Positions 42,401 through 49,876 of a stretch of 64,000 bases of DNA are shown here, in pieces. Under the pieces are notes generated by a model. That model was not told the origin of the DNA, did no database searches, and saw nothing but the letters and a program-made list of their open reading frames with translations. The first letter of the stretch is position 1, and each line of letters starts with the position of its first letter. The stretch comes from Zhuqueibacter pondensis (lineage in GTDB: Bacteria; Zhuqueibacterota; Zhuqueibacteria; Zhuqueibacterales; Zhuqueibacteraceae): assembly GCA_034505955.1 (NCBI GenBank), contig JAPDQK010000028.1, positions 1 through 64,000 on the forward strand, read 5' to 3'. Both the position numbers and the translations under genes were made by a program.

Positions 42401-43864
42401 ATGAAAAGAAAAATAACGAAATCCGCGGCGGTCCATGTCATCATCCGCGCTATTTGTGGGTTAAGTCGCCTTTTCTCCCTTTCTCCCCTTCTCCTTTTCT
42501 CTTTTTCTCTCGCGATCCCTTTTGCCATCACGTCTATGAAAATGCCCGGCGACAAATACGACCCCACCACGCTTGTCTTTCCGGCTTTCTTGCACACATA
42601 CGGCGTGCGCAAAGCCACAGCCAAGCATCTTTACCTCTTTGTGCAGAATCGTGTCAAAGTGCGCGATCCGCAAGGTATCGCTGCCACGCGCCTGGATGTG
42701 TGGGACGATCCGAAGGAGACCAAAGACGATGATGAGATTACGGTGTATGGTGTCAACTCGGGACAGGACGTTGTCATTTACAACACCTCCATGAACATGA
42801 TTGCCATCTATGGCCTTTATGAAAAAGGCGAGCGAAAGTTGAATCGGCCACGCGGCATCGCGGCGCATCGCGCTGGTGACGTTTATCTCGCCGATACGGG
42901 CAACAACCGGGTTGTTCATTTTTTCAATCCGAGCAAGGAATTGAAATGGGTGTCGGCGTTGGGCGGCATGTCCGTGCCGCAGGATGTGGCGATCTCTGCC
43001 GATCGGACCGTGTTTGTGACCGATACCGGCAACAATCGCGTGCTCGTTTTTCGCGAGGATAAGCTGATACAAAGCTGGGATAACCCCGGACTCTTGTCGT
43101 GGCCTTCCGGAATTGCCGCGACGGATAGCACCGAGCAATGGTCGTTTTACAAGGACACGTTTGTTGCTGTCATCGATCGCCATGGCCAGCGTTTGCAAAA
43201 ATTCACTCGTGATGGCCGCTTGATCAAAGCTGTGACTGTCACAGAGATCGGCAAACCGAACGCCAAGTTGATGTATGTAGCGATCGACTATTACAGCAAC
43301 GTTTATGTCACGGATTTCACCAACCATTGCGTGCACAAATTCGATCGTGATTTGAATTATTTGGCTGCTTATGGCCGGCGCGGCAACGGCGACAAGGAGT
43401 TTATCGAGCCGCGCGGCATTGCTATTTATAAACGCTTCGGCCAGGTTTTGATCGACGACCGTGAGTCAGCGCAATATTACTGGATTGGCACGGACATCGC
43501 AAATTTGCGTGCTTCCAAACATTTGACTTCGCCGCTGCTTCAGATTGACTATTTTCTCACCGAGCCGAGTTATGTGACGCTCGAGATCCTCGACGCGCGC
43601 GGCCAGACTTTGGCAAAGCCTCTGAACAAAACGCTGCGTTTTTCCGGACCACAACAAGAATTGTTTGGCGGAAACTGGGAGCCGGCACCGGTGTGGCATG
43701 CGCCCGCAGGGTGGAGCGATGATCAACGCCGCCATGTCCCGGAGGTTCTGCAAAAAATGCCACCAGTGGCTTCCGGAAGATATCTGGTGCGCATCACGGT
43801 TGAAGCGACCTACTCAAGCTACAAATATTTTGCCAAAACTGTCGAAACGCACGTGGAATTATAA
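42401..43864 (+). CDS. Secreted NHL-repeat beta-propeller protein
   Basis: 487 residues as read from ATG 42401. From about residue 140 it carries NHL blades (PRGIAAHRAGDVYLADTGNNRVVHFF; PQDVAISADRTVFVTDTGNNRVLVF; VAIDYYSNVYVTDFTNHCVHKF; EPRGIAIYKRFGQVLID), then a C-terminal domain with DYFLTEPSYVTLEILDARGQTL, similar to FlgD-like interface domains. It probably is a surface or periplasmic binding protein. The first 45 codons come from repeat DNA: a pyrimidine-rich tract encodes a hydrophobic LFSLSPLLLFSFSLAIPF segment that could work as a signal peptide. The alternative start ATG 42536 would leave no export signal. Confidence 0.75.
   Translation: MKRKITKSAAVHVIIRAICGLSRLFSLSPLLLFSFSLAIPFAITSMKMPGDKYDPTTLVFPAFLHTYGVRKATAKHLYLFVQNRVKVRDPQGIAATRLDVWDDPKETKDDDEITVYGVNSGQDVVIYNTSMNMIAIYGLYEKGERKLNRPRGIAAHRAGDVYLADTGNNRVVHFFNPSKELKWVSALGGMSVPQDVAISADRTVFVTDTGNNRVLVFREDKLIQSWDNPGLLSWPSGIAATDSTEQWSFYKDTFVAVIDRHGQRLQKFTRDGRLIKAVTVTEIGKPNAKLMYVAIDYYSNVYVTDFTNHCVHKFDRDLNYLAAYGRRGNGDKEFIEPRGIAIYKRFGQVLIDDRESAQYYWIGTDIANLRASKHLTSPLLQIDYFLTEPSYVTLEILDARGQTLAKPLNKTLRFSGPQQELFGGNWEPAPVWHAPAGWSDDQRRHVPEVLQKMPPVASGRYLVRITVEATYSSYKYFAKTVETHVEL
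42466..42520. repeat. Pyrimidine-rich repeat, family R3, copy b
   Basis: Contains CTCCCCTTCTCC within a CT-rich run, aligning with the reverse complement of 3898-3945 (both begin TCGCCTT). Here it encodes Leu/Ser/Phe. Confidence 0.55.
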
Positions 43865-43908
43865 ATTTTGCATTCTGCGAAAGACAGTAAAAATACGTCA
43901 ATCTTGTC

Positions 43909-43937
43909 TTGCTTTTTCGAGCAGAGTTTTTTATATT
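43909..43937 (+). promoter_or_regulatory. Sigma-70-type promoter
   Basis: TTGCTT (43909-43914), 17-bp spacer, TATATT (43932-43937), in the gap after the NHL gene and upstream of the DUF2279-like gene. Confidence 0.45.
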
Positions 43938-44158
43938 ACCGTCAGAAGCGTCTGGAGTCAACTCTTTCGATTACCTCTTGACCACCTCCCGTTGGGTTGT
44001 CTCGTCCAAGATAGTGCGGATACACAATGTGCAGGGATGGAATGCAATCAAACTCAGCACGAGCCGTCCCTTTGTAATACGCAGTTGATTTGCGGCCATC
44101 GCGCGACTTTCCATTTATCATCAACAGTTGGTCACATTATGAACTCAAACCTGGGAAG

Positions 44159-45460
44159 ATGATGGCACTCCAATTTTCGACACGGACCGATCAGAAGTTA
44201 TCCTGCGTACGCGTTCCGTCGGCAACCAATGCTCGAATGAGAAGACGTCGCCGAGCGCATCGCGGCGTTATTTCTGCGAAAGCCCAAAAACGAAATCATC
44301 ATGTGGCGTGTGGGGCCCTGGCGCCATCCGGGTTACGCCAGCCACGACCCGGTTCGCTAAAATCCAAAAATTTTGTCTGGATCAAGTCCGAAGGCATTCT
44401 GGCAGTGGCAGGATTTTTTTTACTGCTCGGCGCAGCGCCGCTGAATCGGCATGATCAAAAGTTGCCACAGGCCAAAAGCACATCCCTGGCGATTCCCCAT
44501 CATCAGCAAAACGGCATCAGCCTCAATCACATTCCACCGCTTCGGGGGCAGGAATTTGCTTCTGGGAGGCCGACATCTCTGCAGGATCAGATCGAGCACT
44601 TGGAGAATTCTCACGCGTCAACTCCTGAACAATTTGCCGGCCTTGAACTGAACAGTCTACTGTCCATACCTCCGGAGCTGAGAGCAAACCCTCGGCTTTC
44701 GCAACATCTGCCGGTCATGATGTCCCCGATGTATTCATCCCCTTCCCGCAAAATCGGTTTGCGCTGGGAGCGCCTGGCGCTGATCGAAGCCGGCAGTCTG
44801 GGCTTGGCGGTTTTCGGCTTTCAGAAATTTGATCAATATTTTGGCGGTCCCAATCGATCATTTCGCATTCGCAACGATTGGACAAAGGATCATACCTTGC
44901 ACTTTGACGAGCTTTTACATTTTCAAGGCAGTTATCGCATCACCCAGGGATTGATCGGGTTGTATCGGTGGTCGGGACTAAGCCCAACATGGTCGGAGTG
45001 TCTTGGTGCGGGAACGGCGGCTTCGCTGATGACCCTGCTCGAGTATAACGATGGCCGCCGGCCGAAGGCTAAACAGGGTGCGAGTTATTCAGACTTCATG
45101 GCCAACCTGCTCGGGGTGGGATTTGCTTTGGCGAAATTGCATGTAAACGCGCTGCAGGATTTCGATCTGCGTCTCAATTACACTTCGTTCGGAGATATTT
45201 TTCAAAAGCGAACACTGCTCAAATATGATCGCATGACCTCCTGGCTCACATATGATATGGAGCGTCGATGGCATATTCCGTTGAATGTTGGCGTCGGATA
45301 TGGCGTCCGCAATGCCCACAAGCCGAATGTTCGCTCGGAAGTTTATCTCGGTCTTGGTTTTACGCCGGTGGATATTTTGGAGCGCTACTATCCCGCGGCG
45401 GCGAAGCCGCTGGCATGGCTTGGTATTTATCACATTGGCTGGCAGGTGCAGATCAAATAG
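44159..45460 (+). CDS. DUF2279-type (YfiM-like) membrane-associated protein
   Basis: The conserved part begins near RKIGLRWERLALIEAGSLGLAVFGFQKFDQYF and includes FHFDELLH-like HFDELLHFQGSYRIT, ECLGAGTAASLMTLLEYNDGRRPKAKQGASYSDFMANLLGVGFA, matching the DUF2279 pattern (helical, membrane-associated, D-E-x-x-H and S-x-x-D motifs). Upstream is a single hydrophobic segment (GILAVAGFFLLLGAAPL) that may be a signal anchor, preceded by a long Arg-rich stretch of doubtful coding value. ATG 44159 is the first plausible start; a later start is quite possible. Function unknown. It overlaps the stop of mttB-like gene 45453 by 8 nt, convergently. Confidence 0.65.
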   Translation: MMALQFSTRTDQKLSCVRVPSATNARMRRRRRAHRGVISAKAQKRNHHVACGALAPSGLRQPRPGSLKSKNFVWIKSEGILAVAGFFLLLGAAPLNRHDQKLPQAKSTSLAIPHHQQNGISLNHIPPLRGQEFASGRPTSLQDQIEHLENSHASTPEQFAGLELNSLLSIPPELRANPRLSQHLPVMMSPMYSSPSRKIGLRWERLALIEAGSLGLAVFGFQKFDQYFGGPNRSFRIRNDWTKDHTLHFDELLHFQGSYRITQGLIGLYRWSGLSPTWSECLGAGTAASLMTLLEYNDGRRPKAKQGASYSDFMANLLGVGFALAKLHVNALQDFDLRLNYTSFGDIFQKRTLLKYDRMTSWLTYDMERRWHIPLNVGVGYGVRNAHKPNVRSEVYLGLGFTPVDILERYYPAAAKPLAWLGIYHIGWQVQIK

Positions 45461-46919
45461 CAAGGGGCAACGCGGGCAACCCATCCATTCCGGTATTGCG
45501 TGCCGCGTGTTCCACCATTTCGCGGAGCTCGCGTTCTTGTGCAATCGTAATGGCCGGACGTTGATACGCCGCCAATAATTCTCTGACGCGCATTTGGGCG
45601 CGGGCAAACGTATCCAAGCTGTTTGTTTCCTGCCACGAACGAATTGAGCCGCGATCAATTACCGAAGAGGGAAGATATTGTTCTTTTGCGAACAATTGGC
45701 GGGTGATTTTTTGTTTGAGAAAATCGGCTTTGAAATTGATTCCCTCGAACATCGTCGTCGCCAGGGGCTCGGTACGCATCCGAATTCCTTCCAGCAAGCG
45801 TTTGGCCATGGCAATGGCCTCGGCATCCACCACCAATTTTTCCGCACTCTGACAGGCCAAAAAATCCAGCATCCCCGCTCCCGAGATCATGTTGATGCCA
45901 GCCAAGGCGCCGATCATGGTAGTGATCCCGCTTTCCAATCCGGCCTGCGCATCAACGATTTTTGCATCACTTGCACCCAAGTAACCATGAGTCGGCAGGC
46001 CCAATGATTTTCCCACCTGCGCGTAAGCTGCGGCAATCATCGCTGTTTCGATTGCGCCCATCGGCGTGGTGCCGTAACGCATATCAAATATCGCCGGCGC
46101 TCCACCCCAAACAATTGGTGCGCCGGGTTTGGCCAATTGATGAATCGTAATGCCGCTGATGGTCTCAGCGGCATGCTGGACTATGGCGCCGAGCAAGGTG
46201 ACTGGAGCGGCGGTACCGGCAAGGGGCATGGAGACAATTTCTGCGGGAACACCGGCGGTCGCCAAATCGATCAAATTTTGCGCTGCAAACTTGCTCCAAA
46301 TCAACGGCGGCGAAGGGCACACGTCGAAGATCGCCAGAGGTTTTTTTGCCAACGCTTCGCGACCACCGGTGAATATCGACAGCATGTCGAACATAATTGA
46401 CGTTGTCGTCGTCGAGAACGCACCGGTGACGATGGGCTTGGCCGAGTACAAAAGCACAAGATAAAGTCGATACCAATCGCCAATTTCCTGAGGAACTTCA
46501 CTGCATACCACCGCGGTCGATTGCGCGTCATACTGCGGCAACATCTCGGCAATTTTGATCAAGCGCACCAGATCCGGGGTTTGCGCCGGTTTGTGCTCCC
46601 ACGTGTCCGGGTCGAGAACATGCACGCCGCATGAGCCGGGATCGAACTGAACGGCGTCACCGCCATAGTGCACCACCGGATTACCGGCATGATTGTACAA
46701 GAAAAATTCCCGCGGCGCGGTGGCGATCGCCTGTCGTGCCAATGTTTCGGGGATTCGTGCGACTTCTTGCGGTTCATCGACTTGCGCACCGGCATCCGCT
46801 AAAAGCTTTCTTGCTTCAGGCGCTTGTACTTTGATGCCCGGAGCCATCAACAACTGAAAGGCTTCGTCAAGGATTCGGTCAACAAGTTCACGAGAAAGAA
46901 GCTCGAGTTTCGGCTGCAT
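45453..46919 (-). CDS. MttB-family corrinoid methyltransferase, non-pyrrolysine type
   Basis: 488-residue TIM-barrel protein of the trimethylamine/glycine-betaine methyltransferase superfamily: LMAPGIKVQAPEARKLLADAGA, DPGSCGVHVLDPDT, TTGGR-like IFTGGREALAKKPLAIFDVCPSPPL, AGVPAEIVSMPLAGTAAPVTLLG, IVQHAAETISGI, and GITTMIGALAGINMISGAGMLDF. The frame has no internal UAG, so it is not the pyrrolysine enzyme; such MttB homologues demethylate betaine, carnitine, proline betaine and related compounds. It clusters with a second homologue and a corrinoid protein. About 30% diverged from the neighbouring copy by eye. Confidence 0.88.
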   Translation of the reverse strand: MQPKLELLSRELVDRILDEAFQLLMAPGIKVQAPEARKLLADAGAQVDEPQEVARIPETLARQAIATAPREFFLYNHAGNPVVHYGGDAVQFDPGSCGVHVLDPDTWEHKPAQTPDLVRLIKIAEMLPQYDAQSTAVVCSEVPQEIGDWYRLYLVLLYSAKPIVTGAFSTTTTSIMFDMLSIFTGGREALAKKPLAIFDVCPSPPLIWSKFAAQNLIDLATAGVPAEIVSMPLAGTAAPVTLLGAIVQHAAETISGITIHQLAKPGAPIVWGGAPAIFDMRYGTTPMGAIETAMIAAAYAQVGKSLGLPTHGYLGASDAKIVDAQAGLESGITTMIGALAGINMISGAGMLDFLACQSAEKLVVDAEAIAMAKRLLEGIRMRTEPLATTMFEGINFKADFLKQKITRQLFAKEQYLPSSVIDRGSIRSWQETNSLDTFARAQMRVRELLAAYQRPAITIAQERELREMVEHAARNTGMDGLPALPLAI

Positions 46920-46943
46920 GGCAATCTCTTCGCGTTTGACGCT

Positions 46944-47531
46944 TCAATCCATCTGATTGAGAATGTAACTGATGCCGCCGGCAATTGCACCCAATCCTGT
47001 CAATCCCAAACCGGCATACGATCCAAATTTTAGACCAACTTGAAAAACTGGATCGTGACCTCGAGGATATGATTTGACGACATCCAAGCGCGCCACGACA
47101 CCCACCCAGTCCCGGTAGATTGCGGCCATCTCGGTGCTGTAGCCGGCAAATCCCTCCGGATAAGGACTGTCATGCAAAATCATTCCCGGAGAAATATCGG
47201 CACGAAAATTTTTTGTGCAATGCACACGGACCCGGCCATGAAGTCCCACTTGTGAATGCCAACCGCCATTCAGATAAGCGCTGAAGAACAAAGATGGCCC
47301 CACAGCAACGCGCTGGCGAAGAACAAAGAGCCAGCCCAGGTTGGTTGCCAAATCCACGTGGCGTTCCGGTTTGCCGGCCGCGCCAGGAAACGGCGTGCTA
47401 ATCATAACATCCGTAATTGGATACGAGGAGCAGGAATCTGTTTGATCATATCGAAAACAGAGTTGGGCATGGCTCACGGAAAAATTCGCAAGCGTGACAA
47501 GGGAAAAAACGAAAATGAGGAATGGTTTCAT
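46944..47531 (-). CDS. Secreted outer-membrane-type beta protein, hypothetical
   Basis: 195 residues from ATG 47531: signal peptide MKPFLIFVFSLVTLANFSVSHAQ, then alternating strands (LATNLGWLFVLRQRVAVGPSLFFSAYLNGGWHSQVGLHGRVRVHC) typical of small outer-membrane barrels, and a C-terminal glycine-rich hydrophobic segment (SYAGLGLTGLGAIAGGISYIL). It stands between the two mttB-like genes with 1-nt and 24-nt spacings, which suggests co-transcription, but no transport function can be shown. Confidence 0.6.
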   Translation of the reverse strand: MKPFLIFVFSLVTLANFSVSHAQLCFRYDQTDSCSSYPITDVMISTPFPGAAGKPERHVDLATNLGWLFVLRQRVAVGPSLFFSAYLNGGWHSQVGLHGRVRVHCTKNFRADISPGMILHDSPYPEGFAGYSTEMAAIYRDWVGVVARLDVVKSYPRGHDPVFQVGLKFGSYAGLGLTGLGAIAGGISYILNQMD

Positions 47532-47532
47532 G

Positions 47533-48984
47533 TTACTTGTTTTCCAGCGCAGCAACAATCCGCCGCAACTCCTCCGATAATTTCGGATCAAGTGGCTCCG
47601 GTTGATGCATGGAAAGAATTCGCTTCGCCTCTTCGCGGGCCCAATCTCGTGCGCCGTCGCGTTTTTCTTCCCACTCGTTGTATGGCCGGCGATCCATAAA
47701 TTTGGGCAGCCACAAATTGCGCGCGTGTTTTTTGGTATGCTTTTGGGTCAGGAAATTTCCACCCGGTCCGGCCGCGCGGATCGCCTCGAGCGCCAAAGTT
47801 TCTTCGTTCACAACAATACCCGCCATCATGCGACAAACAATGTCAAAAATTTCGCAATCCATCAGCATTTGCTCATATGACCAGATGCGACTGCCATGCA
47901 GCAATCCCACGCCGAGCAGCATGTCCGACATCACGACGCACGCCATGAACGTGGAGAGGCTGTTCTCGATGCCGGCTTGCCAATTTGGTTCCTTCGCGCC
48001 GGTGGCAAACGAACCCATCGACAGCGGCACGTTGTAGAAATCCGCCAACAGATTGGAAGCCGCGCCAAAGAGAAAATCTTCCGGCCCGCCGCCAGTGTAT
48101 CCACCGGTGCGCACATCCATCGCAGTTTGCGCTGCAGCATAAAACACCGGTGCGCCCGGATGTGCCAGTTCGATCAGCGCCAACGCGCTGAGCACTTCTG
48201 CGTTGCCCACCACCAAATTCCCGGCCAGCGTCGCCGGCGCGCTCGAACCCGAAGCCGTCATGGTCATGAATCCGACCGGCACCCCGGCCTCTGCCGCAAC
48301 CAATGCGGCTTCGAGACTGCCACCATCCTGGCCAAGCGGCGATACGGTACACTGCGTGAGTGAGAGTTGTGGTCGTTTGCGCAAAGCTTCTCGCCCACCG
48401 GCTATGGCACCAGCCATCTCGACGGCCGCGCGCGCCTCGCGTTCGGAATAAATACTTTCGGTTTGTACATGTTTCGTGGAGTTTTCCCAAATCACCCGCA
48501 ACTCATGCAGACTGCGCGTTTCCGGCGGATAATCTTGCGCTGAGACCGCCACCCAGTGAAACGCCACTTCTTCCAAATAATCGGCTACACGCGCGATGTC
48601 GGCGACATCTTGCAGGCGAGAACGACGGCGCTCGTTGGTGAGAAGATCAATCACCTCCACGCCGCAACCATCGGTGCCGAGGTAAACATGATTGCCATCG
48701 AGGGCCAGATCGCGGCCGGGATCACGGGCCGCCAGAGTAAAAATCGGTGGCGCTTTTTTGAGCGCCTCTTCGATCACACGGCCGGGAACTTTGACGATCA
48801 TGGTGTTGCGATTCACCGTCGCGCCGTGCGTCTCCCAAATGTCGAGAGCTTTTTGTGAAGGGAATTTGACGCCAACCGACTCGATGACATCCAACGTCGC
48901 AGTGTGAATGCGCCGAACCTCTTCTGCGCTCAAAATATCGAGGCGCAGACGTGGGTTGGTGATGGATTTGATTTTGTCCGCCAT
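47533..48984 (-). CDS. MttB-family corrinoid methyltransferase, second copy
   Basis: 483 residues from ATG 48984 (codons upstream to 49071 lie in an R2 repeat). Superfamily features: LDILSAEEVRRIHTATLDVIESVGVKFPSQKALDIWETHGA, DGNHVYLGTDGCGVEVIDLLTNERRRS, GGREALRKRPQLSLTQCTVSPL, AGVPVGFMTMTASGSSAPATLAGNLVVGNAEVLSALAL and the C-terminal RNLWLPKFMDRRPYNEWEEK that is common in this family. No in-frame UAG. It would transfer a methyl group from a quaternary or tertiary amine to the corrinoid protein encoded just upstream. Confidence 0.9.
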   Translation of the reverse strand: MADKIKSITNPRLRLDILSAEEVRRIHTATLDVIESVGVKFPSQKALDIWETHGATVNRNTMIVKVPGRVIEEALKKAPPIFTLAARDPGRDLALDGNHVYLGTDGCGVEVIDLLTNERRRSRLQDVADIARVADYLEEVAFHWVAVSAQDYPPETRSLHELRVIWENSTKHVQTESIYSEREARAAVEMAGAIAGGREALRKRPQLSLTQCTVSPLGQDGGSLEAALVAAEAGVPVGFMTMTASGSSAPATLAGNLVVGNAEVLSALALIELAHPGAPVFYAAAQTAMDVRTGGYTGGGPEDFLFGAASNLLADFYNVPLSMGSFATGAKEPNWQAGIENSLSTFMACVVMSDMLLGVGLLHGSRIWSYEQMLMDCEIFDIVCRMMAGIVVNEETLALEAIRAAGPGGNFLTQKHTKKHARNLWLPKFMDRRPYNEWEEKRDGARDWAREEAKRILSMHQPEPLDPKLSEELRRIVAALENK

Positions 48985-49006
48985 GTTTTTGTGAGTTTCA
49001 TTTTTT

Positions 49007-49140
49007 GGACACGGATAACGCGGATGACGCAGATTTACACGGATTAAAGTGAACGGAAAGTTCAAAGTCACAAATTACAGTTCAAGTTTATTGTAAAGTA
49101 ATCCGTACGAACCCGTCCAATCCGTTTCATCGGTGTTCTA
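49007..49140. repeat. Dispersed repeat family R2, copy c
   Basis: GGACACGGATAACGCGGATGACGC at the left and CAATCCGTTTCATCGGTGTTC at the right, i.e. inverted ends about 130 bp apart. The right end supplies the last codons and TGA of the corrinoid-protein gene; the left end adjoins the mttB start. Confidence 0.6.
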
Positions 49141-49777
49141 AAAGCTTTTTAGCCACGGCCACGGCGCCAACCGCATCTTCGCTGTAACCATCGGCGCCGA
49201 TCTCCTCAACCCAGCCGCGGGTGACCGGCGCGCCGCCGACCATGACCTTGACTTTAGATCGCAAGCCGGCTTCATCGAGTGCTTTGATCACGTCACGCTG
49301 TCGAACCATCGTGGTGGTAAGCAAAGCGCTCATTCCCACGATGTCGGCATCGACTTCGCGTGCGGTGTCAACAAATTTTTCGACCGCCACGTCGTGACCG
49401 AGATCATAAACTTGAAATCCGCTGGCACTGAGCATGGTCGCCACGATGGTTTTGCCGATGTCATGAATGTCGCCTTTGACCGTACCGATCACCACTTTGC
49501 CAAGGATTTGCCGGGCGGTACCACGCTTGCTCAGTTCCGGCTCGAGAATGGCCAACGCTGCTTTCATCGCTTCGCCGGCCAGCACCAAATCAGGAAGAAA
49601 CATGTTGCCGCAACCAAACTGCTCGCCAACGTGGTTGATGCCAATAACGAACCCTTTATTGAGGGCCTCCAACGGGTCGATGTTGGTTTCGATGGCTTGC
49701 TGTGCCAACAGCTTGGCGTCGTCAACTTCTCCGTTGATCACACTTTGTGCCATGGCTGCAAAAAGTTCGTTACTCAT
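49127..49777 (-). CDS. Methyltransferase cognate corrinoid (B12-binding) protein
   Basis: 216 residues of the MtbC/MtmC/MetH-like type. The helical cap (AAMAQSVINGEVDDAKLLAQQAIETNIDPLEALNKGFVIGINHVGEQFGCGNMFLPDL) precedes a B12 Rossmann domain with the cobalt-ligand motif D103-x-H105-x-x-G108 (KGDIHDIGK), GFQVYDLGHDV, SALLTTTM and VMVGGAPVT. It carries the methyl group between the MttB-type enzymes and a tetrahydrofolate or CoM methyltransferase not present here. The extreme C-terminus (EHR-stop) falls in an R2 repeat. Confidence 0.94.
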   Translation of the reverse strand: MSNELFAAMAQSVINGEVDDAKLLAQQAIETNIDPLEALNKGFVIGINHVGEQFGCGNMFLPDLVLAGEAMKAALAILEPELSKRGTARQILGKVVIGTVKGDIHDIGKTIVATMLSASGFQVYDLGHDVAVEKFVDTAREVDADIVGMSALLTTTMVRQRDVIKALDEAGLRSKVKVMVGGAPVTRGWVEEIGADGYSEDAVGAVAVAKKLLEHR

Positions 49778-49876
49778 CGTTCGTTTTCTCGTTTAGTTGG
49801 TTCAAGGATTTGCTGGCATGTCGATTGTTCCTTGACTTGTTGGTAAAATTGGGCAGTGGGTGCACCTGTTGACCGA

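Noticed and set aside
45453..48984. Pyrrolysine-containing MttB
   Set aside because: Neither methyltransferase frame has an internal UAG; both are complete without suppression.
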